Shown: positions 52,325 to 61,048 of the stretch, piece after piece
Layout: the number at the start of each line of letters is the position of its first letter
How positions within the stretch are numbered: position 1 is the stretch's first letter
Assembly (NCBI GenBank): GCA_009838735.1
Contig: VXQZ01000001.1
Location: forward strand, 57,432 to 121,431
From: Chloroflexota bacterium
GTDB taxonomy: Bacteria; Chloroflexota; Dehalococcoidia; Bin125
DNA: 64,000 bases
Direction: 5' to 3'
Notes under the pieces: generated by a model
Databases searched by the model: none
Told to the model about the DNA's origin: nothing
The model's input: the letters and a program-made list of their open reading frames with translations, nothing else
Made by a program: the position numbers and the translations under genes

Positions 52325-53817
52325 TCGCGGACCAGTTGCCAGAGACTGTGGCGTTGCCAGTCGGGGCTGGTCTCGGGAAAGTCAAGTCGCAAATGCGAGC
52401 CCCTGGTTTCGGCGCGCTGCAATGCCGCCTCCGTGATGAGTCGCGCGGTCAGCGTGCCAAGCTCCAGCGAGGCATCTCCTCGATCTGACCGCTGTGCCGA
52501 CCATTGATCGAACCGTTCGATTGCCGCTCGCAGGTCTTCCCCCGTTCGGGAGATGCCGACTAGCTCGCTCATCGTTCGCTTCAGGTTCTGCCAGGACGGA
52601 GCGCCGCCATGGGGGTGGATGCGCAAGGTTGTGACGTCATCGTCCGGCATGTCGGCCTCATGCGTGTTGCGCAGAACCGATTCCACGGCTCTGGAAGAGA
52701 AGACAGCCGCTTCGAGCAAGGAATTCGAGGCCACCCTGTTCGCGCCGTGCGCGCCAGTCGACGCGCACTCGCCGGCCGCGTACAGGCCTCGAATCGTTGT
52801 GCGCCCGTCGATGTCGGTGTAGACGCCGCCCATGTGGTAATGCGCGGCCGGCGCGACGGGAATCGGTCCGGTCGTCATGTCATAGCCGCGCTCCAGCGCA
52901 CCCTGGTAGACGCCGGGAAACCGCTCGCGCAGGAAGTCGGAGTCGAGGTGTGAAACGTCCAACCTCACGTGGTCGGCGCTGTCACGACGCATGGTCTCGA
53001 AGATCGCCTGCGCCACCACCGAGCGAGGCGCCAGCTCCGCATCCGGGTGAATGCTGGACATGAACCGATCTCCGCGGGAGTCCAACAGCACCGCCCCTTC
53101 GCCACGCACAGCTTCCGAGATGAGGAATGCGCTCTCCTCGCCGGCGAGCGCTGTCGGATGGAATTGGACGAACTCGGGATCTCGCACCACCGCGCCGGCA
53201 CGAAATGCCAGTGCCACGCCGTCGCCGGTGGCGTTGGCCGGATTGGTCGTGACCCGGTAGAGCGCGCCGGATCCGCCGCTGGCGAGAATCACAGCGTCGG
53301 CGAGGATCGTCTCTCTCGCATCCGTCAACACTCCCACGCAGCGCCCGGCCTCCACAACGAGATCCTCAACGGCGTTCCCTGTCCGCACATCGACATCGGC
53401 TTCCGCCAACCGCTCGACAAGCGCGTCTTGAATGTGCCGGCCGGTCTGGTCGCCTCCGGCGTGGAGTACCCGAGGCGTCGAGTGCGCGCCCTCGGTCGCG
53501 AGCGCCAAATCTCCATCTCGGCCGCGGTCGAAGTTGACGCCCAGCTGAATCAGTCGCTGAATGGCGCTGACGCCATCAGCTGTGAGGGCGTCAACGGCCG
53601 CGGGATCGCAGAGACCGGCGCCGGCGCGGATCGTGTCTTCTGCGTGGAGTGCCGGGTCGTCAAGCCCCGTCATCGCTGCCGCGATGCCGCCCTGGGCCCT
53701 CTGCGTATTGGTCTCCTGCAGCTCTGACTTGCTCAGCAGCGTGACCTTGGCGAACTGCGACGCCAGCAACGCCGCATTCGTGCCGGCCAATCCGCTGCCG
53801 ATGACCAGAACGTGCAT
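52321..53817 (-). CDS. nadB: L-aspartate oxidase
   Basis: FAD-dependent oxidation of aspartate to iminoaspartate, which NadA condenses to quinolinate. HVLVIGSGLAGTNAALLAS is the FAD motif; ETNTQRAQGGIAAAM, HYHMGGVYTDIDGRT and GLYAAGECASTGAHGANRVASNSLLEA are typical of NadB. The start is taken at ATG 53817, giving 498 residues; a GTG at 53829 is possible. Twenty bp follow the nadA stop. Confidence 0.96.
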   Translation of the reverse strand: MHVLVIGSGLAGTNAALLASQFAKVTLLSKSELQETNTQRAQGGIAAAMTGLDDPALHAEDTIRAGAGLCDPAAVDALTADGVSAIQRLIQLGVNFDRGRDGDLALATEGAHSTPRVLHAGGDQTGRHIQDALVERLAEADVDVRTGNAVEDLVVEAGRCVGVLTDARETILADAVILASGGSGALYRVTTNPANATGDGVALAFRAGAVVRDPEFVQFHPTALAGEESAFLISEAVRGEGAVLLDSRGDRFMSSIHPDAELAPRSVVAQAIFETMRRDSADHVRLDVSHLDSDFLRERFPGVYQGALERGYDMTTGPIPVAPAAHYHMGGVYTDIDGRTTIRGLYAAGECASTGAHGANRVASNSLLEAAVFSSRAVESVLRNTHEADMPDDDVTTLRIHPHGGAPSWQNLKRTMSELVGISRTGEDLRAAIERFDQWSAQRSDRGDASLELGTLTARLITEAALQRAETRGSHLRLDFPETSPDWQRHSLWQLVRE

Positions 53818-53837
53818 GGGGTCGTGCACCAGCAGGT

Positions 53838-55055
53838 CTAGGTGATCGCCAGCATGCGGTCGAGTGCAACACGCGCCCATTTGCGCGTGTCATCGTCGAC
53901 CGTGATCGGATTGACCACGCGGCCCTCGATCAGAGCTTCGGTCACCCAGGCCAGATACGCGGGGTGAATCCGGTACATCGTCGCACAGGGGCAGACCACC
54001 GGGTCGAGACAGAACGCCGTCTTGCCCTCGTGAGCGACCTCTTCATTGAGCCGGTGGACCAGGTTGATCTCGGTGCCGACGGCGTAGGTGCCGGGCGGAC
54101 CGTTGCGTACGTAGTTGATGATGAACTCGGTCGAGCCGTCCGCGTCGGCGGCATCGACGACCTGTTGCGTGCATTCCGGGTGAACGACCACGCGAACTCC
54201 GGGATGTTCTTCACGAGCGCGCTCGATCTGGTCGACGCGGAAGCGAATGTGGACGGAGCAGTGGCCCTGCCAGAGCAGGATCTTGCTCTGTTCGATCCGT
54301 TCTTCGCTCAATCCGCCGTTCAACTTGCGGGGACTCCAAACGGCCGTCTGTGTTTGCGGGTCGATGCCGAGGCGCTTGCCCGTATTGCGTCCGAGATGCT
54401 GGTCGGGGAAGAACAGCACCTGGTCGCCCTGTTCGAACGCCCACTCGAGCACCGCGGTTGCATTGGACGAGGTGCACACCGCGCCGCCGTTCTTGCCGAC
54501 AAAGGCCTTCAGCGAGGCGGCGGAGTTCATGTAGGTGATCGGGATTACCCGGTCGGTGTCAACGACTTCACCGAGGTCATCCCAGGCGTCGTAGACATCC
54601 TCTGGCTGGGCCATGTCGGCCATCGAGCAACCAGCAGCGAGGTTGGGGAGGATGACGGTCTGCTGCGGCGTGGTCAGAATGTCGGCGCTTTCGGCCATGA
54701 AATGGACGCCGCAGAAGATGATGTAGTCGGCCTCGGAATTCTCGGCCGCCTGCTGGGCCAGCTTGAATGAGTCGCCGCGAAAGTCGGCGAACTCGATGAT
54801 GTCGTCGCGCTGATAGTGATGCCCGAGGATCAGCAACCGCTCGCCCAGCTCGGCCCGCGCGGCACGGATGCGTTCGCGCAACTCATCACCCGAGAGCCTC
54901 AGATACTCCTGCGGAATCTCCGGCTGCCAGTCCGGCAAGTGCGGCTCGGACGCCAGCGGGATGGTGGCGATGTCGGTCTCGCATGCCTCATCCGGCAGGT
55001 TGGGCGGCAGGGTCTCGGGTACGTACGTGGTTTCGACAACGACGGCTTCAGACAT
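53838..55055 (-). CDS. nadA: Quinolinate synthase A
   Basis: [4Fe-4S] enzyme condensing iminoaspartate with DHAP. LLILGHHYQRDDIIEFAD, FCGVHFMAESADIL, the central VHPECTQQVVDAAD and C-terminal CLDPVVCPCATMYRIH supply the usual three cluster cysteines and active-site motifs. The start is ATG 55055 (GAGAG very close upstream) or ATG 55070; ~405 residues. The NrtR-type palindrome lies 20-38 bp upstream of the ATG, so expression of nadABC is probably NAD-controlled. Confidence 0.96.
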   Translation of the reverse strand: MSEAVVVETTYVPETLPPNLPDEACETDIATIPLASEPHLPDWQPEIPQEYLRLSGDELRERIRAARAELGERLLILGHHYQRDDIIEFADFRGDSFKLAQQAAENSEADYIIFCGVHFMAESADILTTPQQTVILPNLAAGCSMADMAQPEDVYDAWDDLGEVVDTDRVIPITYMNSAASLKAFVGKNGGAVCTSSNATAVLEWAFEQGDQVLFFPDQHLGRNTGKRLGIDPQTQTAVWSPRKLNGGLSEERIEQSKILLWQGHCSVHIRFRVDQIERAREEHPGVRVVVHPECTQQVVDAADADGSTEFIINYVRNGPPGTYAVGTEINLVHRLNEEVAHEGKTAFCLDPVVCPCATMYRIHPAYLAWVTEALIEGRVVNPITVDDDTRKWARVALDRMLAIT

Positions 55056-55074
55056 GACTCTCAAACCCATCACT

Positions 55075-55093
55075 TAGTGTCAGAGTGACACTA
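55075..55093. promoter_or_regulatory. Perfect palindrome, likely NrtR operator of nadABC
   Basis: TAGTGTCA-GAG-TGACACTA: 8-bp perfect arms around a 3-bp centre, directly upstream of nadA. The gene upstream encodes NrtR, the Nudix-type repressor of NAD biosynthesis, which binds ~20-bp palindromes in front of nad genes. Position and symmetry make it the operator; binding is inferred. Confidence 0.8.
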
Positions 55094-55208
55094 TCGATCC
55101 GCAATATTGTTGCAAATCTGGAGGCGTGCTGTCAAGAGACGAGTCAGAGAAACGTGGAACAATCGCGTGGCGACATAAGCCGAGAGCTGGAACGCCCGGG
55201 CCGAAAGC

Positions 55209-55883
55209 TCAGGAGCGGCTGGCAAAGCGATACAGACGTGCGGGACGATGTCGACCGTCGGTGCGTTTCTCGGGCGTTGCGACGATGAAATCGGAGGCCA
55301 AAAGTCGCCGGCGGAAGTTCCGCTTGTCCAGCGGTCGGCCGAGAATTGCTTCGTACACCTCCTGCAGTTCGCGCATGGTGAACTGAGGGGGCAACAGCGA
55401 GTAGGCCGCGTCGGTGTACTGCAGCTTGTTGATCAGCCGAGTCCGCGCGACGTCAATCACCTGCTCGTTGTCGAACGCGAGCGGGGGAAGATCGTCCAGA
55501 TTCCACCATTCCGGACGCCACGCTGTCCGCTGGGCCAGACGGACCGACGCGCTTTCGACCAGCGCAAACCAGGCGACGCCGACGCTGCCCTCTTCGGGCG
55601 ACGGATCGAGATCGCCAAACGTGTAGAGCTGCTCGAGGAATACGTCGGTGACGCCGGTTTCCTCAGCGAGTTTGCGCACGGCGGCTTCATCCATTGTCTC
55701 GCCGTGTAGTACGGCCCCACCAGGAATCGCCCACCGACCCTCAGCGGGTGCGGCCGAACGCTCAATCAGTAGAACCTGCAAGGCGCCGTCGACCACGGTG
55801 AAGATCACAACGAGGACCGCGACGATTGGGCGGCGCGCCGCCGTTCTACTGGCGATGGGCGCTCGGCTGGTCTCGGTCGTCAT
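55209..55883 (-). CDS. nrtR: NrtR-type Nudix transcriptional regulator of NAD metabolism
   Basis: A 224-residue protein with an N-terminal Nudix-like domain (about 20-145: VLLIERSAAPAEGRWAIPGGAVLHGETMDEAAVRKLAEETGV) fused to a C-terminal winged-helix domain (about 150-220: LLPPQFTMRELQEVYEAILGRPLDKRNFRRRLLASD). This is the NrtR arrangement: ADP-ribose or a related NAD metabolite binds the Nudix part and controls DNA binding. The Nudix box appears altered from GX5EX7REUXEEXGU (Lys for Arg, extra Ala), consistent with a sensor rather than an enzyme. It starts 4 bp after the miaB stop and is followed by nadABC. Confidence 0.92.
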   Translation of the reverse strand: MTTETSRAPIASRTAARRPIVAVLVVIFTVVDGALQVLLIERSAAPAEGRWAIPGGAVLHGETMDEAAVRKLAEETGVTDVFLEQLYTFGDLDPSPEEGSVGVAWFALVESASVRLAQRTAWRPEWWNLDDLPPLAFDNEQVIDVARTRLINKLQYTDAAYSLLPPQFTMRELQEVYEAILGRPLDKRNFRRRLLASDFIVATPEKRTDGRHRPARLYRFASRS

Positions 55884-55887
55884 CGGA

Positions 55888-57255
55888 TTATGCCGGCTCG
55901 CCCTGCGAACTCCCCAGGGACGGCTGGCCCTGCAGACTCCACGCGCCGACTCGCGTAATCGAGACGTCCAACATGTCCCCGGGCCGGAATTCGCCAACTG
56001 GAGCGTCGAAATGGACCAGCTTCATCGTCCGCGTGCGACCTGTGTGACGCTCCATGCCCTCGGTGTCGGACGGTTTGGTCGACTCAAGCAGAACTTCGAC
56101 ATCGGTGAGCAAGTAGCGGTTGTTGATCCGGAACGAGATGTCGCGTTGCAATTCTTCAATGCGGTGCAATCGCTCCATCTTGAGCTCGTGCGGAACATCG
56201 TCGGGCTGATGGCGCTCGGCGAACGTCCCGGTCCGCGGACTGTATGCCGCAACATGGACCTTGTCGAAGCGCATGTCTTCGAGCAGGTCGTAGGTGTCCA
56301 GAAAGTCCGATTCCGTCTCGCCGGGGAAACCAACGATCACGTCGGTCGAGATGCTGACATCGGGCCAGAGCGAACGGACTTTGTCCACTCGCTCGCGAAA
56401 CTGGGCAACGCTGTATCCGCGGCGCATGTTCGTCAGTACGTCGTCTGAGCCGGCCTGCACCGGCAACGAGAACGCTTCGCAGACCTTGGGCAGCTCGGCC
56501 ATCCCCTCAAGGATGCGGTCGGTCATGTCGGGCGGATAGCTGGTCAACTGGCGGATGCGCTGGAGATTGGGTAACTCGTGAATCTCCCGCATCAGGTCGG
56601 ACAGGTCGGCGTGGTCGGTGTCGGGATCAACGGGAGGTTGGTCTTTGCCGTAGGCCTCGACGGTCTGGCCGAGCAATGTGACCTCGCGAACACCTCGTTG
56701 CGTGTGAGCCTCAATCTCTCGGGCAATCTCGTCGATTGGTCGTGAGCGCTCGCGGCCGCGTCGAAGCGGGACAATGCAGTAGGTGCAGAATTTGTCGCAG
56801 CCCTCGATCACCGGCACAAAAGCCGTCGGTTGAGTCTCGTCCGGGAAGATCTCCGGCCAGAATTCGCCGCCGTCATCCTCGGGTTCGGGAATGCCGGGCA
56901 GATCGAGGAGATTGACGACCTGGTCGAAGCGCTGCGGCTGCGCCCAGGCGTCGACGAATGAGAATCGCTTCGTGATCGGGTCGTCGCCGCGAGCCGTGTG
57001 AGGTCCGACCATGCAGCCCATGACGGCGATCCTGAGGTTGGGATTGGTCCGCTTGAGATGCTTGAGCGAGCCGAGTTTGGCCTGCGCCTTGTCCTCGGCG
57101 TGCTGACGAACGGCACACGTGTTGAGCACAATCAGATCGGCGTCGCGCGGCTGATCGGTCGGGTCCATGCCCAGCCGTCGCAGACCCGCAGCCAGCTTGG
57201 CCGAATCGGCCGTGTTGACCTGGCAACCGACGGTCCAGATGTGATACTGCGGCAT
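55888..57255 (-). CDS. miaB: tRNA-2-methylthio-N6-dimethylallyladenosine synthase
   Basis: Radical-SAM methylthiotransferase acting on i6A37 of tRNAs. N-terminal UPF0004 domain with GCQVNTADS, NTCAVRQHAE and MGCMVG cysteines for the second [4Fe-4S] cluster; radical SAM motif CDKFCTYCIVPLRRGRERSR; C-terminal TRAM domain (about 380-440). 455 residues, full length. It heads the miaB-nrtR-nadABC run on the minus strand, with tRNA-Ser just upstream. Confidence 0.96.
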   Translation of the reverse strand: MPQYHIWTVGCQVNTADSAKLAAGLRRLGMDPTDQPRDADLIVLNTCAVRQHAEDKAQAKLGSLKHLKRTNPNLRIAVMGCMVGPHTARGDDPITKRFSFVDAWAQPQRFDQVVNLLDLPGIPEPEDDGGEFWPEIFPDETQPTAFVPVIEGCDKFCTYCIVPLRRGRERSRPIDEIAREIEAHTQRGVREVTLLGQTVEAYGKDQPPVDPDTDHADLSDLMREIHELPNLQRIRQLTSYPPDMTDRILEGMAELPKVCEAFSLPVQAGSDDVLTNMRRGYSVAQFRERVDKVRSLWPDVSISTDVIVGFPGETESDFLDTYDLLEDMRFDKVHVAAYSPRTGTFAERHQPDDVPHELKMERLHRIEELQRDISFRINNRYLLTDVEVLLESTKPSDTEGMERHTGRTRTMKLVHFDAPVGEFRPGDMLDVSITRVGAWSLQGQPSLGSSQGEPA

Positions 57256-57275
57256 GGCTCAATCGCTCAATCTCA

Positions 57276-57365
57276 TGGCGGAGGGTGAGGGATTCGAACC
57301 CTCGACGGAGTCTCCCCCGAACCCGCTTAGCAGGCGGGCGCACTAGGCCACTATGCGAACCCTCC
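57276..57365 (-). tRNA. tRNA-Ser(GCU)
   Basis: Read on the minus strand, GGAGGGT (57359-57365) pairs with ACCCTCC (57280-57286), with discriminator G at 57279 and an encoded CCA at 57276-57278. The anticodon stem-loop reads CCGCCTGCTAAGCGG, with anticodon GCT; a long variable arm and the T-loop GGTTCGAATCC follow. The 90-nt length and variable arm fit a class II serine tRNA. Confidence 0.95.
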
Positions 57366-57444
57366 ATGAATGAGATTAGCAGCGAGCGGGCCATATGCTG
57401 CGCGGAGATTGCATATTGGAGCAGGCACGATCGGCGACGTGACG

Positions 57445-58422
57445 ATGCGCGAACGGCTTCTGAAACTCCTCGACAGCGCCCTGCTCAAACTGGCCCCACC
57501 CAGTCCGCATCGACTGCTTCAACTGGCTGACAACCAGTGGATGCCGTTCCTTGGCGCGATCGCCGCGATCGCCCTGGCTCTGGCAATTGTCGTGCCCCTG
57601 GCGCTTGCCACCAAGAGCGACCAGAACGATCCGTTTGTGCTGCAGTCGGCCGACGGAGCGCGCTTCGTCGCCGAGCTCAATGGCGACGGCGACACCTGGG
57701 TACTGCTCGGCCACATGTTCCCGACCAAGCGGACCAAGCCGACCCACCGTGGAATCTGGGACAAATTCGCGGAGCGGCTCGTTGCCGAGGGCTACCGGGT
57801 GCTTCGCTGGGACTTCCGCTGCCACGGAGACACGCCCTGCGTCTATAGCGACCGCCCAATCGAGGACGTGCCCGAGATCTATCTGGAGTGGGAGGCCGCG
57901 ATCGACTATGCGGTCGAGGAGGGGGCGGAGAAGATCTACGGCATTGGCGTCAGCATGGGCGGCACCAGCCTGATGCAGGTTGCGGCGTACCGCGACGAAT
58001 TGGTCGCCGTCAGCGCGATTTCCAGTCCGAACATCTTCCCCAACAAGCCGCCCAAAGACTCCGACCGCGCCGACGAGGACGGGTTCGACAAGCTCGATGG
58101 CCTGAGCACGGTCGCCGACATTGACGTACCGAAGCTGTACATCGCCGGAGCGCGGAACCAGTGTTCCTACTGGCAGTCCAATCGCTACTTCAAGGCGGCC
58201 GGCGAGCCGGTCCGGTTCGTGCTCTATGAGACCGACCTGCACGGCACGGAGATCCTCGACGACGAGGAGTTCGGACCGGACGCGGTGCAGGAAGTCCTCG
58301 ACTTCCTCGCCGATCCATACGGCATCATCGGCAAGGAGATGCGCAATCTTGCGCCTGGCGCCGACCCGGATCACGAGTGTTTTCCGCCCAAGGATGAGGA
58401 TGATGAACGGGACGAGGACTAG
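57445..58422 (+). CDS. Membrane-anchored alpha/beta-hydrolase
   Basis: A 325-residue protein with one N-terminal transmembrane helix (about residues 30-55) and an alpha/beta-hydrolase domain facing the periplasm. WVLLGHMFPTKRTKPTHRG replaces the usual HG oxyanion loop, LRWDFRCHGDT is the second motif, and the nucleophile elbow is GIGVSMGG (Ser near 172). The C-terminus is acidic (DEDDERDED). The start is ATG 57445 or GTG 57439. The substrate is unknown. It lies beside tRNA-Ser and converges with a small membrane-protein gene. Confidence 0.87.
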   Translation: MRERLLKLLDSALLKLAPPSPHRLLQLADNQWMPFLGAIAAIALALAIVVPLALATKSDQNDPFVLQSADGARFVAELNGDGDTWVLLGHMFPTKRTKPTHRGIWDKFAERLVAEGYRVLRWDFRCHGDTPCVYSDRPIEDVPEIYLEWEAAIDYAVEEGAEKIYGIGVSMGGTSLMQVAAYRDELVAVSAISSPNIFPNKPPKDSDRADEDGFDKLDGLSTVADIDVPKLYIAGARNQCSYWQSNRYFKAAGEPVRFVLYETDLHGTEILDDEEFGPDAVQEVLDFLADPYGIIGKEMRNLAPGADPDHECFPPKDEDDERDED

Positions 58423-58451
58423 AAGATCCGGCCTGCTAGCCTCCGCGAGCC

Positions 58452-58655
58452 TCAGGATCCGGCGCGGCGCTTGAGAATTCGTTGGGTCAACGGGACGAGC
58501 ACGATCACGGCGACGGCTCCGACGATGATCCCGACGACCACGTCAACAACGAGCGCGAGGATCACCATCAGCAGGATGCCGATCAACGGAGCAATGAAGC
58601 CGGCCAGAGTGGCGATCTGACCCTGCTGCTTTGGGCTCAGCGGATCATCACTCAT
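58452..58655 (-). CDS. Small two-helix membrane protein
   Basis: A 67-residue protein with a hydrophilic start (MSDDPLSPKQQGQ), two hydrophobic helices (about residues 15-35 and 38-58) and a basic end RILKRRAGS. GAGGGC precedes the ATG by 7 nt, and it lies 23 bp after sucD on the same strand, so it is likely the third gene of that operon. No family recognised. Confidence 0.7.
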   Translation of the reverse strand: MSDDPLSPKQQGQIATLAGFIAPLIGILLMVILALVVDVVVGIIVGAVAVIVLVPLTQRILKRRAGS

Positions 58656-58678
58656 GGGGTTGCCCTCGTTTGAATCGG

Positions 58679-59602
<924 letters not shown>

Positions 59603-59616
59603 GCGCGGGATCCTTG

Positions 59617-59661
59617 TTTGGAGTTGTTCGGTTTCATTTGGTTCTGTTCGGACGTATCCGG
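59617..59661 (-). repeat. Array of pentamers at 10-bp period (array C)
   Basis: TTTGG (59617), TTCGG (59627), TTTGG (59637), TTCGG (59647) and TCCGG (59657): five units, each exactly 10 bp apart. On the minus strand, the direction of sucD, they read CCGGA, CCGAA, CCAAA, CCGAA, CCAAA. The array fills most of the sucC-sucD gap, ending 15 bp before the sucD start. Confidence 0.78.
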
Positions 59662-59670
59662 TCCCCGGCG

Positions 59671-60960
59671 CTATCCCTTTGAGCGGGTACGCCGTTTGCC
59701 GGATGCTGCCGCGTTGACGGCCAGTTCCGCCGCGTCGCCGAGCTCGTCCGCGGTCTGCACGGCGATCCCGGAGTCATGCAGCACCCGCCGGCCTTCTTCA
59801 ACATTGGAGCCGTTCAGGCGGACCACCAGTGGCTGCTGGATGTTGAGTTCCTTGACTGCGTCGACGACGCCCTCGGCGACGATGTCGACCCGGGCCAGGC
59901 CACCGAAAATGTTGATGAAGATTGTTTTCACGTCAGGGTCGTTGACGATGATTCGCAATGCTTCAATCACGCGGTCCTTGCGGTTGACCGTGCCGATGTC
60001 GAGGAAGTTGGCGGGTTCGCCGCCGTGAAGCTTGAGCGTGTCCATGGTTGCCATGGCCAGCCCGGCGCCGTTGACGACGCAACCAATGTCGCCGTCGAGC
60101 TTGATGTAGGAGCCGATGTTGGCTTCCTCGGCCTCAATCTCGGTCGGGTTCTCCTGCGAACGGTCGCGCCACTCCTCGTAGCCGCCGTGCCGGAAGGAGG
60201 CATTGTCGTCGAGCCCGACCTTGCCGTCGATCGCGACAACGGTTCCATCGCTGGTGAGGACGAACGGATTGACCTCGACCAGCGACGCGTCCATGTCGAT
60301 GAAGACGCGATACAGATTGGCGAACATCTCACCGGCCGGTCGAACGGCAGAGGACGGCAGCCCGAGTCTGCTCGCCAACGACCGACCGCGGAATGCGGGG
60401 AATCCCTCAACGGGGTCGACCGGGACGCGCAACACCGCGCGCGGGTTGGTTCGGTTGACTTCTTCAATCGACTGTCCGCCTTCGGCCGACGCCACTATCA
60501 ACGGTTGCCCGTTGGCGCCATCGACCTGGATCGAGAAGTAGTACTCCTTGGCAATTGAGGTCTGCTGTTCGATCAGCACGGCGGAGATCGGCACGCCATC
60601 GGCACCGGTCTGGATACTGACCAGCCGGGCGTCTTGTTCCATCATGGGACGAAACTCTTTGAGCGCCTCTTCGGTGCCGCCGGCGAGTCGTACGCCGCCG
60701 CGCCGGCGACCGGTGATCTGTCCTTCATACCGTTCCGGATCCGCAGTCAGATCGTTGTAGATCCGGGTGGTCCGGTCGCGTTTGACGATCCGGCCTTTGC
60801 CGCGCCCACCGGCGTGGACTTGCGCCTTGATCACAACGTCAGGGCCGTGCTCTTTGATCAATTCACGCGCTTCCCGCTCCGTAGTGGCCGCTCCTCCACC
60901 GGGGACGGGAACCCCATGAGATTTGAATAGTTGCTTGGCCTGGTACTCGTGGATGTTCAT
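59671..60960 (-). CDS. sucC: Succinyl-CoA synthetase beta subunit (ADP/GDP-forming)
   Basis: ATP-grasp subunit binding nucleotide and succinate. MNIHEYQAKQLFKSHGVPVPGG at the start, VVIKAQVHAGGRGKG, EVNPFVLTSDG, and the C-terminal GGLARVDIVAEGVVDAV are hallmark motifs; INIFGG is conserved. The ATG at 60960 fixes the start by homology; the frame stays open upstream without meaning. 429 residues, about 40 longer than E. coli SucC, with a basic C-terminal end. Confidence 0.96.
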   Translation of the reverse strand: MNIHEYQAKQLFKSHGVPVPGGGAATTEREARELIKEHGPDVVIKAQVHAGGRGKGRIVKRDRTTRIYNDLTADPERYEGQITGRRRGGVRLAGGTEEALKEFRPMMEQDARLVSIQTGADGVPISAVLIEQQTSIAKEYYFSIQVDGANGQPLIVASAEGGQSIEEVNRTNPRAVLRVPVDPVEGFPAFRGRSLASRLGLPSSAVRPAGEMFANLYRVFIDMDASLVEVNPFVLTSDGTVVAIDGKVGLDDNASFRHGGYEEWRDRSQENPTEIEAEEANIGSYIKLDGDIGCVVNGAGLAMATMDTLKLHGGEPANFLDIGTVNRKDRVIEALRIIVNDPDVKTIFINIFGGLARVDIVAEGVVDAVKELNIQQPLVVRLNGSNVEEGRRVLHDSGIAVQTADELGDAAELAVNAAASGKRRTRSKG

Positions 60961-61048
60961 CTTCGCCAACCGGATGATCTCTGCACTTGGATGGTCGGAT
61001 ACCGTCGGTACCGAACATAGCTGTGGCCAGGTGGTGGGGCAATTGCGC

